Position numbers and translations under genes: made by a program
Notes under the pieces: generated by a model
Database searches by the model: none
What the model was told of the DNA's origin: nothing
Seen by the model: only the letters and a program-made list of their open reading frames with translations
Shown: positions 1-8,000 of the stretch, piece by piece
Layout: each line of letters starts with the position of its first letter
Numbering within the stretch: position 1 is the first letter of the stretch
NCBI RefSeq assembly: GCF_903946935.1
Contig: NZ_CAJAXH010000071.1
Location: forward strand, 1 to 64,000
Source: an uncultured Thiodictyon sp.
Lineage (GTDB): Bacteria; Pseudomonadota; Gammaproteobacteria; Chromatiales; Chromatiaceae
Length of the DNA: 64,000 nt
Reading direction: 5' to 3'

Positions 1-64
1 CCGGCCACTTCTCAACATGGAAGTAGCGCAGGATCTTTGCTTCGAGTTCCTGGGAGATGGTCAC
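1..64 (-). CDS. Insertion-sequence transposase, 5' fragment (runs off window)
   Basis: Reading leftwards from a GTG at 64-62 the frame stays open to the window edge and encodes about 21 residues beginning MTISQELEAKILRYFHVEK. This start resembles DDE/integrase-core transposases that begin with a short helix followed by an HTH, from memory of the family. It lies 34 bp downstream of a zinc-ribbon protein on the same strand, an arrangement I associate with this type of element. The rest of the gene lies outside the window, so family and integrity cannot be judged. Confidence 0.5.
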   Translation of the reverse strand, partial: MTISQELEAKILRYFHVEKWP

Positions 65-98
65 GGTCGACTCCTCGTCCGGGCCACGCCCGCGGGAC

Positions 99-551
99 TC
101 AGGGGCTCTGCGCCCGCGCACGGGGTGGCCATTGCATTACTGGCCCATCGCGGCGCTGGCGCAAGAACCCCAGACGGACAAATGCCGAACACCTGCGCCC
201 GCAGAAATGACAGCGCAGACCCTCAGGGGCAGGCGTTGGAGCAGGCTCAGGGGGCGGTGCCCAGGCACGCGACTCGGGGGGCAGTGAAACATCCAGGGGC
301 GGGGCGAGTGAACCCTGATGCGTCACTTTCTGCCGCCGGTTGCGGTAGCGACGCTGGCGTTGGGCGTGCTTCATGCGCCCGCGGCGGCCGCCTTGATAAC
401 GCGCCCCGGCGGCACGGCGCGACGCCCGCCGCGCCGCCTGGGCACAGTCCCGGTCGCAGTAACGATTGCCGTGATCGCAGTGGCGACAGATCGCCACCTG
501 ACGACCGCAATGGGCGCAGTTGAACAACCGGGCAGTGTCCAGCATCGACAA
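99..551 (-). CDS. Small zinc-ribbon protein accompanying an insertion sequence
   Basis: A 150-residue protein with a Cys-rich N-terminus: CAHC, then CRHC, then CDRDC within residues 11-36, followed by a very Arg-rich stretch, and a second Cys cluster CHFCGRRC near residues 112-119. The Cys spacing suggests one or two zinc ribbons and the Arg-rich part suggests nucleic-acid binding. Proteins of this look commonly sit directly upstream of IS transposases, and here the next frame downstream begins like a transposase. The role in transposition is not known to me. Composition is extremely GC-rich, and the opposite frames are also open by chance. Confidence 0.6.
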   Translation of the reverse strand: MSMLDTARLFNCAHCGRQVAICRHCDHGNRYCDRDCAQAARRASRRAAGARYQGGRRGRMKHAQRQRRYRNRRQKVTHQGSLAPPLDVSLPPESRAWAPPPEPAPTPAPEGLRCHFCGRRCSAFVRLGFLRQRRDGPVMQWPPRARAQSP

Positions 552-627
552 CCCCTGCCGATGAATCCTGGATCGTCGCCCACCAGCGGGCGATACTTAC
601 CCACGGTACGTGCCACGCACGCTCCGG

Positions 628-674
628 GGTACGGCACTGGGTAAGACTGTGGCGGTCGCGACCAGTGCCGTACC
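628..674. repeat. 13-bp perfect inverted repeat near the insertion-sequence end
   Basis: Arms 628-640 (GGTACGGCACTGG) and 662-674 are perfectly complementary around a 21-nt loop. A second nested pair, CTTACCCA at 596-603 and TGGGTAAG at 638-645, overlaps it. The position just upstream of the zinc-ribbon gene fits the terminal region of the insertion sequence, but the element's end was not proven. Confidence 0.55.
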
Positions 675-782
675 TGTCTCAACGGCACTGATGCTGTAGA
701 CCATGGCGCGGCCCTTGTCACCTCCCGCGCGCTGCCGCTCGCCCGCGCGGCACCGTCTGCGACCAGGCGCGTGGGCCGCGTC

Positions 783-847
783 GGCTTTGCGCCGGGTCCG
801 TCCCCGGCTGCGCTTCGCTCCGCCGGGGACGGACCCGGCGCAAAGCC
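783..847. repeat. 25-bp perfect hairpin repeat
   Basis: Arms 783-807 and 823-847 match perfectly in inverted orientation with a 15-nt loop (808-822). There is no T-run after either arm, so it is more like a dispersed hairpin repeat than a classical terminator. Confidence 0.7.
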
Positions 848-1014
848 GCAGCCACGCCGCCGCAGGGCCAGATACTCCCCCTTCCCCCCGGCTACCAGCC
901 TCCCTATGTCCCCCAGCGACCCGACCGCTCTTCACCACCCTCGTTGGCGATTACCCACGTCATTCACAAACTATAGGCGGGTTTAGGTAGCCATCGACAT
1001 GCCGAATCTGTTTA

Positions 1015-1712
1015 GCGTTCCCCGCGCCCGCGGGGATGAACCGAATCAGTTCCTGACACCCGGCGGGGGGGGGAGGCGTTCCCCGCGCCCGCGGGGATGA
1101 ACCGTCGCCAGAAGAAGGAAGACCCGTGCCATCTGGGCGTTCCCCGCGCCCGCGGGGATGAACCGCACGGTCGCGAGGTGAAGGCCGACAATCGCGGCGC
1201 GTTCCCCGCGCCGGCGGGGATGAACCGGCGTTGCGCAACGGTTGCGCAACCCCCTGAGCGCGTTCCCCGCGCCCGCGGGGATGAACCGTGGGAGCGGATG
1301 AGTAGCTGGCGCGCGAGCCAGCGTTCCCCGCGCCCGCGGGGATGAACCGGGCGTGTGAGATGTTGGCGACGGGGTTGGAGGGCGTTCCCCGCGCCCGCGG
1401 GGATGAACCGTCATAGGATTTTATCTCCGGGAATTTAGGAACGCGTTCCCCGCGCCCGCGGGGATGAACCGTCGGCGACCGTCGTCGGTCGCGTGTTTGG
1501 GTCTGCGTTCCCCGCGCCCGCGGGGATGAACCGACAGCGAAACCAATACCAATCGAAACGGGGGAGCGTTCCCCGCGCCCGCGGGGATGAACCGGCCATC
1601 TGCCGGCGGTTCATCGCCTCAGCCAACGCGTTCCCCGCGCCCGCGGGGATGAACCGACACCGTCCGGCGCCTGACAATGCCAGCGGCCGTGTTCCCCGCG
1701 CCCGCGGGGATG
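1015..1712 (+). CRISPR. Type I-E CRISPR array, 12 repeats and 11 spacers
   Basis: Twelve 29-bp repeats (GCGTTCCCCGCGCCCGCGGG... ending GATGAACCG) start at 1015, 1076, 1137, 1199, 1260, 1321, 1382, 1443, 1505, 1566, 1628 and 1689. Spacers are 32 bp, except 33 bp for the 3rd, 8th and 10th. The repeat matches the known type I-E consensus (E. coli GAGTTCCCCGCGCC...). Repeat 4 has a single C-to-G change in the hairpin centre. Repeat 12 begins GTG and loses consensus after 1712, which marks the leader-distal end; transcription should therefore run on the plus strand from a leader left of 1015. No cas gene is in the window. Confidence 0.98.
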
Positions 1713-2364
1713 CCGATGCCGCACCCGCATATAGTGAGAATTGCTTTATTGTTCCACAACAATCAACTCTGAACTATACTTGAGGTATCGCGATGGGCGA
1801 GCCCACTTAAGGCCAGCCATGGAGGCACCAAGTTGAGAGGCCTTTGAGGGGTTGAAGTGGCAAGGCGCCCCATCGGCCAGCCTGAGCTTGGCGGGAAAAG
1901 CGCAGGAACCGCACCGTCGGGGGTCCGCCAGGGCCCAGGCGAGACTGGAATCGGACCAATGGGAGGCGCGTCGGTCCAGGTGCAGACCGGGTGAGGACTG
2001 ACGCAAGACGCACTGGGACCAGTGGACGTTGGAACCGTGTGGCTGAGTCCTCCCGCCGTACCATTCCAAGCCTCAGCCGCACCATTCCAAGGTTCAGCCG
2101 TATGGCCAAAAGACAAAGTATTTTATGTTCTTAGGCGGCGTCCACACGGTGTTGCGTTGCAACCGTGCGGCTGAGTCCTGGAATGGTACGGCTGAGTGTT
2201 CCACTGGCGCCAGTGAGCCTTAGAATGACACCAGTGCGCCTTGGAAGGAGACGGCCCGGTTCTGGAATGGTGCGCCGCCAAGGCCGGACGGCCCGCCGCG
2301 ATCCCCGACAGGGGCGAGGGAGCGCCGCAGTGTCCCAGCACAGTCTGTCAGGAGGAACGCCATC
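1713..2364. other. Gene-free region with transposon-like iterated motifs
   Basis: No credible gene in 652 bp after the CRISPR array. 1740-1800 is locally AT-richer. From about 1950 to 2280 it carries repeated variants of a ~20-bp motif on both strands (listed separately). This looks like a remnant of transposon ends or another protein-binding array. A Shine-Dalgarno sequence (AGGAGG, about 2350-2355) near the right end belongs to the next gene. Confidence 0.5.
2027..2280. repeat. Cluster of ~20-bp motif copies, consensus CTTGGAATGGTRCGGCTGAG
   Basis: Copies on the plus strand lie at about 2029-2050, 2156-2178, 2178-2198, 2219-2238 (degenerate), 2239-2258 (degenerate) and 2261-2280. Two further copies on the minus strand occupy about 2055-2095. 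The segments 2033-2051 and 2161-2179 are a 19-bp direct repeat with one mismatch. Multiple ~20-bp binding sites at the termini are typical of IS21-like and Tn7-like transposons, so this is probably a remnant of such an element. No transposase frame is left between the copies. Confidence 0.55.
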
Positions 2365-2985
2365 ATGGCAAAATCCGATTTTGTTCCCAATGCAGATCAT
2401 GATCTGACGGTCTTTACCCGCCATTTTGTCTCAAGACTGGCGCCTGAGGTGGCGGTTTTCGGTGCGACGCCGGAAGATTTGGCCATCGTGAGTGGATTGA
2501 GCGATGCGTTTCAGGCCAAGATCGACCATGCCAGCGATGCCGCCGCCGCGGCCAAAGAGGCGACGACCGACAAGAATGAGACTCGTCACCAGCTTGAGGC
2601 GGAGCTGCGCAGACTGGTCCGGCAAATCAAGTCGCATCGCGGCTATACCAAGAAGCAGGGTGATGCACTCGGGATCGAAGGGCCTGAATACACTGTCGAT
2701 CTCGCTACCGCCAAACCGGACTTGGCCGGGGTCGATCAGACCGGGGGTGTGGTCAGCTTGACCTTCACCCTGTATAAGAGCGACGGCATCAATATCTATG
2801 GCCAACGCGAAGGCGATCCCGATTGGGTCTTGATGGGCCGGGCCGTCGCCTCGCCTTACATCGATCAACGGCCCTTGCTCCAGGTCGGCAAGCCCGAGCT
2901 GCGCCGCTATACCGCGGTATATATGCTGAAGGACAAACAAGTCGGCATATTCAGCGATGACCTCGTGATCAATTGTGCGCCCTAG
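2365..2985 (+). CDS. Uncharacterised 206-residue protein
   Basis: A complete frame with a strong ribosome site (AGGAGG about 10 nt upstream of the ATG). The N-terminal half (about 1-100) is helical and charged, with an Ala/Lys/Glu-rich stretch at 55-90. The C-terminal half contains WVLMGRAVASPYIDQRP and ELRRYTAVYMLKDK, which suggests a small beta-sandwich of the fibronectin type. No signal peptide and no transmembrane segment. I recall similar unnamed proteins in Verrucomicrobia, Planctomycetes and some proteobacteria but know no function. It is monocistronic, with a terminator directly after it. Confidence 0.8.
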   Translation: MAKSDFVPNADHDLTVFTRHFVSRLAPEVAVFGATPEDLAIVSGLSDAFQAKIDHASDAAAAAKEATTDKNETRHQLEAELRRLVRQIKSHRGYTKKQGDALGIEGPEYTVDLATAKPDLAGVDQTGGVVSLTFTLYKSDGINIYGQREGDPDWVLMGRAVASPYIDQRPLLQVGKPELRRYTAVYMLKDKQVGIFSDDLVINCAP

Positions 2986-3026
2986 AAGCAGGTGATTGAT
3001 CGCTTGCATCGCCAGTCAATCAGAAT

Positions 3027-3065
3027 AGGGTAATGGCTCGGGCATCGGGTCATTACCCTTTGTTT
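3027..3065 (+). terminator. Rho-independent terminator after the 206-residue gene
   Basis: AGGGTAATG (3027-3035) pairs with CATTACCCT (3051-3059), followed by TTGTTT. It lies about 40 bp after the stop codon at 2985. Confidence 0.7.
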
Positions 3066-3328
3066 CACGCGCGCCGCTTTAATCCAGTCGCTAGGCATTG
3101 AGCCTTGCGACGCGAACGATCGAGGTTCATGCGCCAGTCTGCCGCAGTTGGGCAACTCGCGAACAGGCGTGAATTGCAATAGCCCTTCGTTTACGGAGTT
3201 GAATTGCAATCCGACTCAAGAACTGATGGTGATCAGCCCAGCGGACTGCGCAAAATATCTGCGGGCCAATGTCAACCCGGCGCTCACGGCCAAGCATGTC
3301 TGCTTAAATTGCCATGACCTAGACAGGG

Positions 3329-3461
3329 CCAAGGCTGAAGCCTTGGACTCCAGAAGGTGGTCGCTGGCCGGAATGACGATCAAGGCCCCGTGGGGCCTTG
3401 ATCATACGCTCCCGGCGCGGAGCGCCGGACACAGGCGTGACACCGCCCGAGCGGTGTCACG
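3329..3461. repeat. Run of four perfect hairpins in a gene-free segment
   Basis: Four hairpins lie within 133 bp: 3329-3335/3340-3346 (CCAAGGC), 3379-3389/3392-3402 (ATCAAGGCCCC), 3412-3418/3422-3428 (CCGGCGC) and 3436-3446/3451-3461 (CGTGACACCGC). The surrounding 3066-3494 has no convincing gene. It also contains a 10-bp direct repeat GAATTGCAAT at 3171 and 3201. The run lies downstream of the minus-strand coiled-coil gene and could end its transcript. Confidence 0.65.
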
Positions 3462-3494
3462 AGAGTCGGGCACGCTAGCCGCAGGCCGCAACGA

Positions 3495-3794
3495 TCAACT
3501 AAAGTAGGACTTGACCCGCTCGATGGAGTCTTTGACGCCAACCTTGAGTTCCTCCCACTTCACCTCGGCCTCGTCTTTGAGCTCCTCCCACTTCTCGTCG
3601 GCTTCGTTCTTGATCTCCTCGCGCCGCGCGTGGCCCTCGTCCCACTTGGCGCGCAGCTCGGTAATCTGCTCCTGGACCTTGACCTTGGCCTCTTCCGAGG
3701 CCTCCGACGCCTTGCTGCCCAGGGCCTCCAGGTCGACCTGCCACTCGTCGAGCTGGGCCTTCATCTTCGCCAGATATTCTTCTTTAGTCAGCAT
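3495..3794 (-). CDS. Small charged coiled-coil protein
   Basis: 99 residues, almost entirely predicted alpha-helix rich in Glu, Lys and Ala with heptad spacing. It includes a near-repeat, DEKWEELKDEAEVKWEELK, close to the C-terminus. The start at 3794 is chosen because AAGAGGAGC precedes it at proper spacing; a frame extension to 3839 adds a non-conserved leader. No signal peptide, membrane segment or cysteine. It resembles the many small stress-type coiled-coil proteins of proteobacteria and cyanobacteria, but I cannot name a family or function. Confidence 0.75.
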   Translation of the reverse strand: MLTKEEYLAKMKAQLDEWQVDLEALGSKASEASEEAKVKVQEQITELRAKWDEGHARREEIKNEADEKWEELKDEAEVKWEELKVGVKDSIERVKSYFS

Positions 3795-4021
3795 GATCTT
3801 AGCTCCTCTTAAGATAGAAATGCGGATCGGGACACCCAAGGCCGCGCCGCGGCCGGGGGCCCATTATATCCGCCCACGCCGGGTCGGCGGTCGATCGCCC
3901 CGCGGCCCGAACCGCTGACGGTCGGGATAGCCCCCCCGGCTAGGGGCTGAGTCGTACCCTAATATCGGTGCATAATGTGCAGATACCAATACCGGCACCC
4001 CGGCACACACGGAGCACGAAC

Positions 4022-5068
4022 ATGAGCACCTCCCCCACACCCACCCCCCAGGTCCAGGTCCCGCCCCACCCGCAGTGGCCGGCCTTGACCGCGGACGCAA
4101 AGGCGCAGTTGACGACGCGAATCAAGGCGCTGCTGGCCGAACAGCAGGCGGTCCTGGTCGCCCACTATTACACCGACGCCGACCTCCAGTCCCTGGCCGA
4201 GGAGACCGGCGGCTGCGTGGCCGATTCGCTGGAGATGGCCCGCTTCGGCGCGGCGAGCGACGCCCGCACCCTGGTGGTGTGCGGGGTGCGCTTTATGGGC
4301 GAGACGGCGAAGATCCTGAACCCCGAAAAACGCGTGCTGATGCCCGATCTCAAGGCCACCTGCTCCTTGGACGAGGGGTGTCCGGCGGACCGCTTCAGTG
4401 CATTCTGCGACGCCCACCCGGACCACACGGTAGTGGTCTATGCCAACACCAGCGCCCAGGTAAAGGCCCGCGCCGACTGGGTGGTCACCTCCAGCATCGC
4501 GCTGCCGATCGTCAAACACCTGAAAGCGCAGGGCGAAAAAATCCTGTGGGCGCCGGACAAGCATCTGGGGCACTACGTCGAGCGCATGACCGGGGCGGAC
4601 ATGCTGCTGTGGGACGGCGCCTGTGTCGTCCACGAGGAGTTTAAGTCATTCGCCCTGGAGCGGGTGCGCCGGTTGCACCCCACGGCGGCGGTGTTGGTCC
4701 ACCCGGAGGCCCCGGATGCGGTGGTCGATCAGGCCGACGTGGTGGGCTCCACTACCCAGTTGATCCGGGCCGTGGTCGACCTGCCTAACCAGGAATTCAT
4801 CGTCGCCACCGACGCGGGCATCTTCTGGAAGATGCACCAGCTCGCCCCCCACAAGACCCTGATCGCGGCCCCCACCGCCGGCGAGGGCGCAACCTGCGAG
4901 AGCTGCGCCCACTGCCCCTGGATGGCCATGAATGCGCTGCAAAGTCTGGAGCAGGTGTTGCTCCGACAGGATCAGGAGGTGCATATCGAAGAATCGGTGC
5001 GCCAGCGTGCCGTGCTGCCGATCCAACGCATGCTGGATTTTGCGCGCGCGCAGGCCACGCGGGGCTGA
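4022..5068 (+). CDS. nadA: Quinolinate synthase A
   Basis: 348 residues, the usual length for the E. coli-type enzyme. NadA condenses iminoaspartate (from NadB) with dihydroxyacetone phosphate to quinolinate in de novo NAD synthesis and carries an oxygen-sensitive [4Fe-4S] cluster in the cytosol. Signature parts are visible: [11 protein letters not shown] near residue 46, [10 protein letters not shown] near 111-120, the central GACVVHEEF, and [13 protein letters not shown] near the C-terminus, supplying the three cluster cysteines. The start at 4022 has GGAG upstream; the in-frame ATG at 3968 would add 18 atypical residues. Its stop is 15 bp from the converging tamB stop. nadB and nadC are not in the window. 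Confidence 0.96.
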   Translation: MSTSPTPTPQVQVPPHPQWPALTADAKAQLTTRIKALLAEQQAVLVAHYYTDADLQSLAEETGGCVADSLEMARFGAASDARTLVVCGVRFMGETAKILNPEKRVLMPDLKATCSLDEGCPADRFSAFCDAHPDHTVVVYANTSAQVKARADWVVTSSIALPIVKHLKAQGEKILWAPDKHLGHYVERMTGADMLLWDGACVVHEEFKSFALERVRRLHPTAAVLVHPEAPDAVVDQADVVGSTTQLIRAVVDLPNQEFIVATDAGIFWKMHQLAPHKTLIAAPTAGEGATCESCAHCPWMAMNALQSLEQVLLRQDQEVHIEESVRQRAVLPIQRMLDFARAQATRG

Positions 5069-5083
5069 GACCGCTCCCACCGG

Positions 5084-8000
5084 TCAGCGCTCGAATTTAT
5101 AGAAAATATCCCCGCCGGGGGTATCGCCGGTCTCGGTCTGGAGTTCGATGCTGTGGCTCAAGTCATAGCGCAACTTGACCGAGTCTTTGCTGTCGCCGAT
5201 GCCGCTCACATATTCCATATAGATCTTGGGCGCCACATAGGTCCCCACCGAGAGTGATTGCCCCCCCCCCGCGTCACCGCTGGGTGCGACCCCGGTCAAC
5301 AGATATTTGGTGATGTCTGCCTGATTCATCCCCGGGTCGCTGTCGGAGAAGAAGGCAAGTTTGGAGCGACGCAGGGTCCCGACCACCCGGACCCCGGCCG
5401 TGAGGCTACCGCTCTCGCGCTGGGCCATCAGCAGGAGCCCGGGGTTGCCGATGGGGCTCTTGGCATAGACCAGCCGCCCCTGGGTGATGGTGAGCGGCAC
5501 GCCCAGATCGGCGCCCAAGCCGCTCAACAGCGGGATCAGGTCGGTGCCCAGTGCGGCCCCGGGGGAGAACCGGTAACTCCCGTCCACGATCCCTAGTTGA
5601 CCGTCGCCCAACATCTCCTGGCCTGGGGCCTGGAGGACCCGCAGGTCGCCGACCAGCCGCCCGCGCACCCCGAAGGCGTCGATGGTCACGTTGTCGCCCA
5701 AGACCAGGCGCAGGTTGAGATCCAGCGGAAAGGGGGGCTTGCCGGCCCCGGCCTGGTCGACCAATACCACGTCCGGGGAGGGCGTGAGGGTCCCCGCCGG
5801 GATCTTACGCGGCCGGATGCGCGCCTCAGGGACGGCGATCTCGCCCCGCACCTCGGCGCCCGTCGGGCTCAGGTTGACCTCGATGGCGGGCGAGACCAGG
5901 ACAAAATATTCTTTGGTATCGGCCACCCTGAGCCGGTTGCCCGTGATCTTTAGCTGGCCGCTCACGCCACTGGCGGCGGTGTGGGCCTCGCCGGTCAGCG
6001 TGAGTGGACGCCCGCCGATGCCACCCTGGCCCTGGATGGTCAGGTGCTCCAGGTTCGGCGCGATGACCGTCACGTCCAGGTTGGCGATCTTGGTCCCGGT
6101 CAATGGCAGCTCGGCGCCGAAGCCGTGCAGACTGCCCCGGCCCTTGACGCCGGGCCGACCCAGGGTGCCGCCGAGGGCGAAGTCGAGTGCCAGGGTGCCA
6201 GTTACCCCGGTCAGGTCCGGTACCAGGTTGGCGATCCGCGCGAGCCCGCCGATGTTCCCCTGGACCCGGCCGCCCAGCGGCTGATTCGGGCGCGCCGGGG
6301 CGTCCAGCCGCCAGCCCGGCAGGTCCACCGTGCCGCCGAGTTGGCCCAGGCCGGCGAGCGGCAGGTCGAGCCGGGCCCCGAGCCCCCGGGCGCCCGCGTC
6401 CACGGTGAGACGGGTGCGCGAAAAATCCAGGTCTTCGGAGCGGCCGCCGGCCATCGCGAGCCGCAGCAGTCCCTGCGGGACCTCGGCCACCAGGCGGCCG
6501 GTGAGCACTGGACCCTTGGCCGCAAAGCGCCCCTTGACCCGGGCGCTGCCCTGCGCGGCCAGCGTCGGCGGCAGCAGCCCCTGGACCAACTCGGCCCGCA
6601 GTGGGTCAAGATCGATGTTCGCCGACCACTGACCGGCCTGCGTCTGCTCAAAGCCGACACAGCCACCGGAGCCCTGGCCGTCGCGCAGACACAAGGGGCC
6701 AGCCGCCATCTGGGCTCCCGCCAGGCGCACCGGCATCGGCTTCTGGAGACGCCAGTTGCCATAGGACTGGCTGTCCAGTTCCAGCCGGCTCAGACTCCCC
6801 TGATAGACCGTCTCCTTGAGCCCGCCGGTCGCCTCCAGGCGGATCGTCAGCGGTTGGCCGGTGGCCGCAACGCTAAGACGATGGCTCGGCAGGCTGCCAT
6901 CGCCGCGCACCTGCAACCGGTCCCAGCGCAGACCCCCGGCCGCCAACCCCTGGCCGTCCAATTGGATCCGCAAGGGTCCACTGGGGCCGAGCGCCAGGTT
7001 CAGCGAGCCGCTCAAGTCAGCGATCCCCTGGCCGTTGAACTCCGCGTCCTTGGCCTTGAGCTCCAGGCTCAAGCTCGGCGCCTTGACCGCCCCTTGCACC
7101 TGGCCCTTGGCCTGGAAGCTCCCCTTGGCCCCCGGCAAGAGACTTGCGAGGTTCGGCGAGGCCAGGTCAAAGCGCACATCCAGTCGCTCGGCGATCACGC
7201 CATCCACCCGCGCGGTGCTGGGGCCGGAGGAGGCGTTGAACCCCTCGATCCGGATCGTCCCCTCCGCCATCCGGACTTGGCCGGCGGCGGCGATGGGATA
7301 GCCGCGCAGGGTGCCCTGCAAACCCGCAAGCACCGCGGTCAGATTCGGTCCCTTAGCCTCCAGGGTGCCGCGGCTCGTCACGCGACCGTCGATCCGGCCC
7401 GGCCAAGCGGGTGCATAGGACCCGGGGTCGAGACCGGTCGCTGTCAGGTCCGTCTCCCAAGTCACCGTTGGTGCCCAAGTCGCGCGGCCGCGCCCCTCGA
7501 TCCGGCCCTTGAAGATATCCAGACGCAGCGACTGGACGTCGGTCCCCTGCGCATCGCCCTTCCCTCCCACCGCCAGCCGGGCCGGGGGCAGGCCGGGCCC
7601 CTGAGAACTCAGCATCAGGTCATAGCCGAAGCCGGCGAGCCCTCCCTTGGTGTCCAGCTTGAGAAAGATCCGATCGGTCACGCCGGGCGCGAGGTTGGCC
7701 GGGTTCAGGTCCTGGCCCCGCACCTTGAAGTCCCAGGCCAGGTCCGGCGCCCAGTTGAGCGCCCCGGACGCCTCCACGGCCCCATCCAGGGTAACCAGCT
7801 TCAGCGCCGCGATCCGCGTCCCCTTGGCATCCCCCTGGCCCTTCAGCGTCAGGTCAACCGTCGGAAAGGCGGGACCCGCCACCGCCCATGCAAGGTTATA
7901 GTCATAGGCATCGAAGGTCCCGGAGGCGTCGAACCGCCCCTGGGGTGCCGTGGCGACCAGGTCGCCGGTTAGCGGCCAACGCAGCCGCTCCCAGTCGCCC

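Larger units (their letters stand above)
552..1014. other. Gene-free stretch between insertion sequence and CRISPR array
   Basis: No convincing coding frame. It contains two strong inverted repeats (listed separately) and ends in the segment directly 5' of the first CRISPR repeat. By array polarity (degenerate repeat at the far end) the CRISPR leader and its promoter should lie in about 880-1014. I cannot identify clear promoter hexamers there. Confidence 0.5.

Noticed and set aside
1046-1783. Several open frames inside the CRISPR array
   Set aside because: They are translations of the repeat (RARGDEP, GSSPRARGT) and not genes.
3148-3507. 119-residue plus-strand frame with a CLNCH motif
   Set aside because: No ribosome site, runs through four hairpin repeats, and the single CxxCH-like motif lacks heme-binding context or export signal.
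5981-7972. 663-residue plus-strand frame inside tamB
   Set aside because: Antisense shadow with low-complexity composition; TamB is continuous on the minus strand.
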